Assembly: GCA_002348265.1 (NCBI GenBank)
Contig: DEAT01000020.1
Coordinates: 17,482-28,473 of the forward strand
Origin: Gemmatimonadales bacterium UBA2975
GTDB lineage: Bacteria; Gemmatimonadota; Gemmatimonadetes; Longimicrobiales; Gaopeijiaceae
DNA length: 10,992 nucleotides
Reading direction: 5' to 3'
Shown: positions 6,817 through 10,992 of the stretch, piece by piece
Numbering within the stretch: position 1 is the first letter of the stretch
How the letters are laid out: every line of letters begins with the position of its first letter
Notes under the pieces: generated by a model
The model's input: only the letters and a program-made list of their open reading frames with translations
What the model was told of the DNA's origin: nothing
Database searches by the model: none
Position numbers and translations under genes: made by a program

Positions 6817-9075
6817 ATGTTTACTGATATCTCTCTTCAGTTTCTCCGTTCTATTGTCATAGTCGCCGCTACGATCATTCTCGTAGCGATTCCCGCGTCA
6901 GCTCAGCAGCGGCCGATGACATTTATGGATGTCCAGCTCCAACGCTCGGCAGGGTCTTGGACACCGAGCCCTGACGGCCGGTCGATGCTTTATACTGTCC
7001 GAACGCCAGACTGGCAGGAGGAGACATCCCAGACGGATATCCACCTCGTATCAATGGAAGACGGTATGTCATCCAGTCGTCAGCTTACGTACACGGATCA
7101 TAAAGATGAGGCACAGCCCACTTGGGCCCCGGATGGCACGTGGTTTGTCTTCGCGTCCGATCGTGATTCAGAAAACGGAGATGACCAGCTTTACATGATG
7201 CGTCACGATGGTGGTGAGGCACGGAAAATCACGGATACTAAAGACGGAGTGACAGGCTTCGACTTTAGTCCAGATGGCGTTTGGCTGGTTTATCGGAGTG
7301 GGGATGCTGGTCAGCAGCAGCTCTTTCGGATGCCTGTCACCGCTCTTTCGGTCGGTCAACCTGAGCAGATTACGTCGGGTGAGGCCGGAGTGGAGGAGTG
7401 GAGTTGGAGCCCTGACGGATCGACTGTGTACTTCGTGCGACCGGATGCGTACGACGGTGCTGATTATAGACGTCGGGATGCAGGCTTCACGGTAGACGTT
7501 CGGAATCAGGTGACAGCGCTGTCGAGCCTATGGGAGGTGTCGATGGGCGAAGGGGTAGAGCGAATACTGGAGCAGTCCGACGATTACAGCGTCGACAATT
7601 TCAACGTTTCGGATGACGGGTTATGGATTTCATTTACGGGAGGTTCGGGAGAGCGCTATGAGCGTAACATCACTGCGTCTCGGCTCTATGCGGACCAGTA
7701 CCTATTGGAACTCTCTAGTGGTCATGTGGAACGATTGACTCATAATTACGAGGTTGGAGAAAGTAGTACGCAGTTCTCTCCGGATGGGAATTGGATCGCT
7801 TTCTCGGCGCCCGACGAGATGGATCGCTACTCCATGACCGAAAACAGGATCTACATTCGTGAGATTAGTGACCGAGGTGGGGAATTTCGGAAGCTTGGGT
7901 CTGGCTTTGATCAGAGCCTGTCGGTTGGTTTTTGGTCCGAGGACTCTCGGACCATCTATTTCAATGCCGGTGTGACTGTTACCCAACAGCTATGGGCTCT
8001 GGATATTGAGCAGGATGAGGTACACCAGATTACGGCAGAGAGGGCCTCCCTTTCTGTCGCACGAGATGAGTCTTCCGGTGCGATCCTGATCAATTATCAA
8101 GATCCGGTAACTCCACCAACTGTATTTACCGTAGATGGTATAGAAAATGTTGACGACCGTGACCGCTGGGTCCAACTCGTCGATGTGAACCCTCAGATGA
8201 GCGAAATTGCGCTGGGCCGCGAGGTCGAGGTTAACTGGACGTCGACCGACGGTAGGACAGTAGGTGGTGTGCTGGTGTATCCAGTGGGCTATGAGGAAGG
8301 AACCCGATATCCTCTGATCGTGGCGATTCATGGAGGACCTGCGTCTGCGGATGTCCTGCGCTTCAATGGTGGTTACGGTGCACAGGTTTATGCGGGCGCG
8401 GGGTACGCAATCCTTAAGCCGAATTACCGTGGGTCGCGTAACTACGGAAATGCACACAGGACCGACATTGTCGGCGATTACTTCACGCTAGGGTACGACG
8501 ATATAATGACTGGTGTGGATTACCTGATTGAAGAGGGGATAGTCGACGGGGACCGGATGGGGGCCCTCGGTTGGAGTGCCGGCGGACACTGGTCTAACTG
8601 GATTCTTACCCAGACGGACCGCTTCAAGGCGATCAGTTCGGGTGCGGGCACGATGAACTGGATCAGCATGTACGCTCAGAGTGATGTGCAAAGGAATCGA
8701 CAGTTCTACGTCGGAGACGGTTTCCTCTACGAAGACTTCGATACTTATTTTGATCAGTCACCGCTTAAGTACATAACAAATGCCAAGACACCGACGATGA
8801 TCCATGTTGTCGAAGGGGATCCCCGGGTTCCAAGTCCGCAGTCGGTCGAGCTTCACATGGCACTGAAGAAACTCGATGTCCCCACTGAACTCTTCATGTA
8901 CCCAGGTCGGAGCCACGGTATTCCGAATCCTCGCAATCGCTTGGTGAAGTCGGTGAGTGAGATGGCATGGATGGACCATTATGTGCGTGGCATCGGTGAT
9001 AAGTTTGAGTGGGAGCAGGTGCTCGAAACACTTGAGACAGAGGCTGAGGATCCGCGCCCAGTATCGGACCAATGA
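6817..9075 (+). CDS. Secreted S9 family serine peptidase (prolyl oligopeptidase/acylaminoacyl-peptidase type) with WD40-like propeller
   Basis: A 752-residue exported peptidase. A signal peptide (hydrophobic core about 13-25, PASA, cleavage after Ala29) directs it to the periplasm or beyond. Residues about 45-430 form a beta-propeller of PD40/TolB-like blades, seen as repeated SPDG-type turns near 51, 104, 151, 198, 265 (SDDG), 321 and a weaker one near 375. Such propellers gate access for oligopeptides. The C-terminal alpha/beta-hydrolase domain (about 480-735) has HGGP at 505-508 for the oxyanion region, nucleophile Ser587 in GWSAGG, Asp668 in GDPRVP and His700 in RSHGIP; the triad is complete and normally spaced. 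Family members cleave short peptides, some releasing dipeptides or N-blocked residues; the preference here is not readable. The TGA overlaps the DinB-like gene by 4 bases (ATGA), so the two are probably co-translated. No good Shine-Dalgarno is seen. Confidence 0.94.
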   Translation: MFTDISLQFLRSIVIVAATIILVAIPASAQQRPMTFMDVQLQRSAGSWTPSPDGRSMLYTVRTPDWQEETSQTDIHLVSMEDGMSSSRQLTYTDHKDEAQPTWAPDGTWFVFASDRDSENGDDQLYMMRHDGGEARKITDTKDGVTGFDFSPDGVWLVYRSGDAGQQQLFRMPVTALSVGQPEQITSGEAGVEEWSWSPDGSTVYFVRPDAYDGADYRRRDAGFTVDVRNQVTALSSLWEVSMGEGVERILEQSDDYSVDNFNVSDDGLWISFTGGSGERYERNITASRLYADQYLLELSSGHVERLTHNYEVGESSTQFSPDGNWIAFSAPDEMDRYSMTENRIYIREISDRGGEFRKLGSGFDQSLSVGFWSEDSRTIYFNAGVTVTQQLWALDIEQDEVHQITAERASLSVARDESSGAILINYQDPVTPPTVFTVDGIENVDDRDRWVQLVDVNPQMSEIALGREVEVNWTSTDGRTVGGVLVYPVGYEEGTRYPLIVAIHGGPASADVLRFNGGYGAQVYAGAGYAILKPNYRGSRNYGNAHRTDIVGDYFTLGYDDIMTGVDYLIEEGIVDGDRMGALGWSAGGHWSNWILTQTDRFKAISSGAGTMNWISMYAQSDVQRNRQFYVGDGFLYEDFDTYFDQSPLKYITNAKTPTMIHVVEGDPRVPSPQSVELHMALKKLDVPTELFMYPGRSHGIPNPRNRLVKSVSEMAWMDHYVRGIGDKFEWEQVLETLETEAEDPRPVSDQ

Positions 9076-9623
9076 TGCTACGAATGCGTCGTGTTGCAGT
9101 GGTGTTTTTTGTCACGACGCTCACGATACTCTCTGCGCTCCAAGCAGAGGCGCAGGCCCCAGATAACTTCTTGGGTGAGTTCCAAAGGCAGTTCGGTGCA
9201 TCTGCTCAGAAGCTCGTATCTCTGGCCGAAGCTATGCCTGCTTCAAAGTACGATTGGAGTCCAGGCGAGGGTGTCGCCAGCGTCGCACGGGTGTACATGC
9301 ATATCGCCCGATACAACTACATGTATTTGCATGAAAATATGGGACGAGTGAGTCCGGTACATCCGGACGAGTACGGGAGATGGGAAGACGAGGTGTCGGA
9401 CAAGGATCAAGTCGTTGCAATTCTTCAGGAGTCCATGCAATACGTCCGGGATGTAGTCGAAGCTGTTGACACTGATTCGCTAGACCAAAAGACCACCTTG
9501 TATGGTCGAGACGTAGGGGAATGGGCTGTTCTACTTCAGCTAGTTACACATATGAACGAGCATCTCGGACAGTCGATCGCGTATGCCCGTTTGAACGAAG
9601 TGGTCCCACCTTGGTCGAATTGA
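9072..9623 (+). CDS. Exported DinB-fold (DinB/DUF664-like) putative metal-binding protein
   Basis: A 183-residue protein with an N-terminal signal peptide: Arg4, Arg6 and Arg7, a hydrophobic core of about 8-22, and QAEA with cleavage after Ala27. The mature part is helical and matches the DinB/YfiT-like four-helix bundle. Three histidines are at the family's metal-site places: His77 (MHIARYN), His160 and His164 (HMNEHLGQ, then the typical IAYARLN ending). DinB-fold proteins bind Zn or Ni; some are thiol (bacillithiol or mycothiol) transferases, but most have no known activity. This is not the DNA polymerase IV gene also called dinB. The start sits in the peptidase stop (ATGATG; the second ATG at 9075 is an equal candidate). 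Close coupling suggests a shared extracytoplasmic setting with the S9 peptidase. Exported DinB-fold proteins are less usual than cytoplasmic ones. Confidence 0.88.
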   Translation: MMLRMRRVAVVFFVTTLTILSALQAEAQAPDNFLGEFQRQFGASAQKLVSLAEAMPASKYDWSPGEGVASVARVYMHIARYNYMYLHENMGRVSPVHPDEYGRWEDEVSDKDQVVAILQESMQYVRDVVEAVDTDSLDQKTTLYGRDVGEWAVLLQLVTHMNEHLGQSIAYARLNEVVPPWSN

Positions 9624-9642
9624 CAAGCAAATCTTGATGGGG

Positions 9643-9682
9643 GAGGACGAGCTACTCTCGTCGGCCTCAGAGTCCTCTTTTT
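9643..9682 (+). terminator. Hairpin plus T-tract after the DinB-like gene (terminator or attenuator)
   Basis: GAGGAC (9643-9648) can pair with GTCCTC (9672-9677), which is followed directly by five T residues (9678-9682). This looks like an intrinsic terminator 20 bases after the DinB-like stop. A competing stem, GACGAG (9646-9651) with CTCGTC (9657-9662) around a CTACT loop, shares bases 9646-9648 and so excludes the outer stem. The next gene's Shine-Dalgarno begins 7 bases after the T-tract. The outer loop is long, which weakens the terminator call. Confidence 0.4.
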
Positions 9683-9689
9683 CTCTGAC

Positions 9690-9693
9690 GGAG
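9690..9693 (+). promoter_or_regulatory. Shine-Dalgarno GGAG supporting the TTG start at 9701
   Basis: GGAG sits 7 bases before TTG at 9701. The frame is closed by a TGA at 9686-9688, so this TTG is the first usable start, and it yields a proper lipoprotein signal. The next in-frame ATG (residue 13) would cut the signal peptide in half. Confidence 0.65.
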
Positions 9694-9700
9694 ATCTTTT

Positions 9701-10585
9701 TTGAGACAGTCCAGCAGGCTAACGACCCCCGCGCTCATGCTCATCATCGCCGCGTGTTCAGGTGGATCTGAAAGTTCCGACCGACTCGAAGTAGGACAGG
9801 CGGAAACTAGCGTTGACGGCTCACAGAAGCTTCCATTGCTTTCGCTTTGGCAGTCTGGAATGCCCGCTTTCGGTGTTTTTGTGCCGAGTGATCGACCGAT
9901 GAGGGCATCAGATGGCCAGTTCCAAACCCCTGTATATTCTGCCGAAGGTGGTGCGAGTCTGGCAGCGAATCCTCTACTAGACTATGTGTTCCTTAACCTG
10001 GAGTCAGCATGGGATCTGGATGCGGTGTCAGCTATTCGAGAGGGACTAGATAGCGCGGAACGTGACAGTGAAAAAGCTCTTCTGGTCAGGATTCCTCCAA
10101 TTTCAAAAGATGGAGAGCAGGCCGCACGTGAGCGTGTCCACGCCGCGCTCGAAGCGGGAGCCGATGGTGTCGTCATGCCTCACGTGCGCAGTGAAGAGGA
10201 AGCTCGTTTGGCAGTCTCTTTCTTCGAGGAGGTGAATGCGAATGTCTGGTCGCCGAAAAATCCCGACGGCACGGTCTTGGCTATGATGATGATTGAGGAT
10301 CCGGGCGCGCTGAAGCAGGTAGTTGAGATCGCAGACGTGCCGGGGTATAGCGTTCTAGCGTGCGGTATTGGGAGTCTCTCAAGGGCGCTAGGGGACCGAG
10401 AAGCTGGCGAGGCAGGCAACCAAGATGTTCTAGCTCAAGCTAAGAGGGTCGGTCTCCCGGATATGATCACAGCGAATGACCAAGACGTTGTGCGTCGAAT
10501 TGAGGAGGGTTTTCTCGGACTCCTTATGAGTGGCCCTGACGCGGACGAGCACATTGCGGTTGGAAGGGCTGCGGCTGGGCGTTAG
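9701..10585 (+). CDS. Lipoprotein with HpcH/HpaI aldolase-like domain, catalytic residues apparently lost
   Basis: A 294-residue protein. Arg2, Arg6 and a short hydrophobic run lead to a lipobox IAAC with Cys19 as the lipid site, followed by a Ser/Gly-rich linker, so it should be anchored outside the cytoplasm. Residues about 50-280 follow the HpcH/HpaI TIM-barrel pattern: LLDYVFLNLES (92-102), VRIPP at 129-133 with Arg130 matching the catalytic arginine, ALEAGADGVVMPHVRSEEEA at 149-168, MIED with Glu199 matching a metal-ligand glutamate, and ACGIGSLSRALG at 220-231 where the family has GPADLS.SLG. By my alignment the family's D.EH histidine is Ser102 (NLES) and the second metal ligand, Asp, is Ser225. 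The arginine-glycine motif before the metal site is absent. Normal aldolase chemistry is therefore doubtful; it may bind a ligand or have another activity. The start is TTG at 9701. The convergent partner is an aminotransferase. Confidence 0.8.
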   Translation: MRQSSRLTTPALMLIIAACSGGSESSDRLEVGQAETSVDGSQKLPLLSLWQSGMPAFGVFVPSDRPMRASDGQFQTPVYSAEGGASLAANPLLDYVFLNLESAWDLDAVSAIREGLDSAERDSEKALLVRIPPISKDGEQAARERVHAALEAGADGVVMPHVRSEEEARLAVSFFEEVNANVWSPKNPDGTVLAMMMIEDPGALKQVVEIADVPGYSVLACGIGSLSRALGDREAGEAGNQDVLAQAKRVGLPDMITANDQDVVRRIEEGFLGLLMSGPDADEHIAVGRAAAGR

Positions 10586-10626
10586 GAGAATCTCTTCGTA
10601 CTTGATCCCGATTCGCGACGATACTT

Positions 10627-10992
10627 TCAGAGCGCTGCCGCGAGGCCTACTTCAAGAGCGTTCGTGAGTCGTTCCAGTGTCGATTCAGGTGTCGAACACA
10701 CGGCTACACGTACTGCCCCTGGGATGGGGACTACATAGACTCCGAGTTCCCTCATTGCGGCGGCTGTGGCATCTTGATCGGGTGTGAAGACCGAGACGAA
10801 AAACCCTGAGTCAAAGTTAGGAGTGGGTAGTTCGAGTTGAGTTGCGCTGGTGTTGAACGCATCAATGCGAGTTTGTAGAAGGTCCATCAGAACTGCCCGT
10901 TCCTCGCGAACTGCGGAAGCAAGGTTTGGATCTGTTAGAAGTTTCGTAACTGCAAGCTGTCCAAGGTGTGGGGAGTTCGACCATGTAGACCT
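10627..10992 (-). CDS. Class I aminotransferase, AspC/TyrB-like, C-terminal part (cut by window edge)
   Basis: The last 121 codons of a gene that continues beyond the right edge; the open frame reaches base 10992 without a start of its own. It opens with RSTWSNSPHLGQLAV, the segment just after the PLP-lysine region in aspartate/aromatic aminotransferases (compare the YSNPPAHGA region of AspC). It then has DSGFFVSVFT, the ELGVYVVP strand, and an AVRVAVCSTP strand whose arginine matches the substrate carboxylate-binding Arg386 of AspC. It ends at TGA 10627-10629. The Met at 10887 is internal, not the start. Family members transaminate aspartate or aromatic amino acids with 2-oxoglutarate; the PLP lysine lies outside the window. 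It differs from the LysN-like aminotransferase at the left end. The 41-base gap to the convergent lipoprotein gene holds no convincing terminator. Confidence 0.88.
   Translation of the reverse strand, partial: RSTWSNSPHLGQLAVTKLLTDPNLASAVREERAVLMDLLQTRIDAFNTSATQLELPTPNFDSGFFVSVFTPDQDATAAAMRELGVYVVPIPGAVRVAVCSTPESTLERLTNALEVGLAAAL

Noticed and set aside
7990..8457. 155-codon minus-strand open frame inside the S9 peptidase gene
   Set aside because: It lies antisense to the conserved propeller-hydrolase junction, and its product shows no domain or start signal.
9620..9625. Perfect TTGACA -35 hexamer overlapping the DinB-like stop codon
   Set aside because: No -10-like hexamer occurs 16-18 bases downstream; that stretch is G-rich and forms the hairpin arm.
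10627..10887. An 86-residue standalone protein starting at the Met at 10887
   Set aside because: The frame stays open to the window edge and the extra upstream residues match the aminotransferase family, so the Met is internal.

Overview
The window looks like chromosomal DNA of a Gram-negative bacterium with moderate G+C content. It carries several exported proteins and lipoproteins: a secreted S9 peptidase, an exported DinB-fold protein, a lipoprotein cytochrome c and an aldolase-like lipoprotein. This mix is common in Gemmatimonadota and similar uncultured environmental lineages, but that assignment is an impression from protein style. No rRNA, marker gene or database comparison supports it. 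I see no tRNA, rRNA, CRISPR array, transposase, phage gene or attachment site, and no intergenic gap exceeds about 230 bases.

Layout. (1) Bases 8-1258, minus strand: a complete class I/II aminotransferase. It is divergent from (2) bases 1401-4602, plus strand, a tightly packed three-gene unit. That unit encodes a secreted two-part protein, then dihydroxy-acid dehydratase (ilvD), then a ketopantoate reductase-like protein (panE). Both junctions are 4-base stop/start overlaps. (3) Bases 4814-5956, minus strand: a DAO-family FAD oxidoreductase, convergent with panE and divergent from (4) bases 6126-6590, a lipoprotein cytochrome c. (5) Bases 6817-9623: a secreted S9 peptidase with a beta-propeller, overlapping by 4 bases an exported DinB-fold protein. 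(6) Bases 9701-10585: a lipoprotein related to HpcH/HpaI aldolases whose key catalytic positions appear lost, preceded by a hairpin with a T-tract. (7) Bases 10627-10992, minus strand: the C-terminal part of a second, AspC-like aminotransferase that runs off the right edge.

How they fit. IlvD makes 2-ketoisovalerate, the precursor of both valine and pantothenate, and PanE acts two steps later toward pantoate, so their coupling is metabolically sensible. The two aminotransferases and the FAD amine or amino-acid oxidoreductase add an amino-acid nitrogen theme. The peptidase could supply amino acids from peptides in the periplasm. This link is inference; the genes lie in several transcription units.

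Most of the window is ordinary metabolism. The parts most worth a second look are the catalytically degenerate aldolase-like lipoprotein, the secreted protein translationally coupled to ilvD, the peptidase/exported-DinB pair, and the symmetric elements in two intergenic regions. Several starts were reassigned or rest on non-ATG codons (GTG for ilvD; TTG for the FAD oxidoreductase and the aldolase-like lipoprotein).
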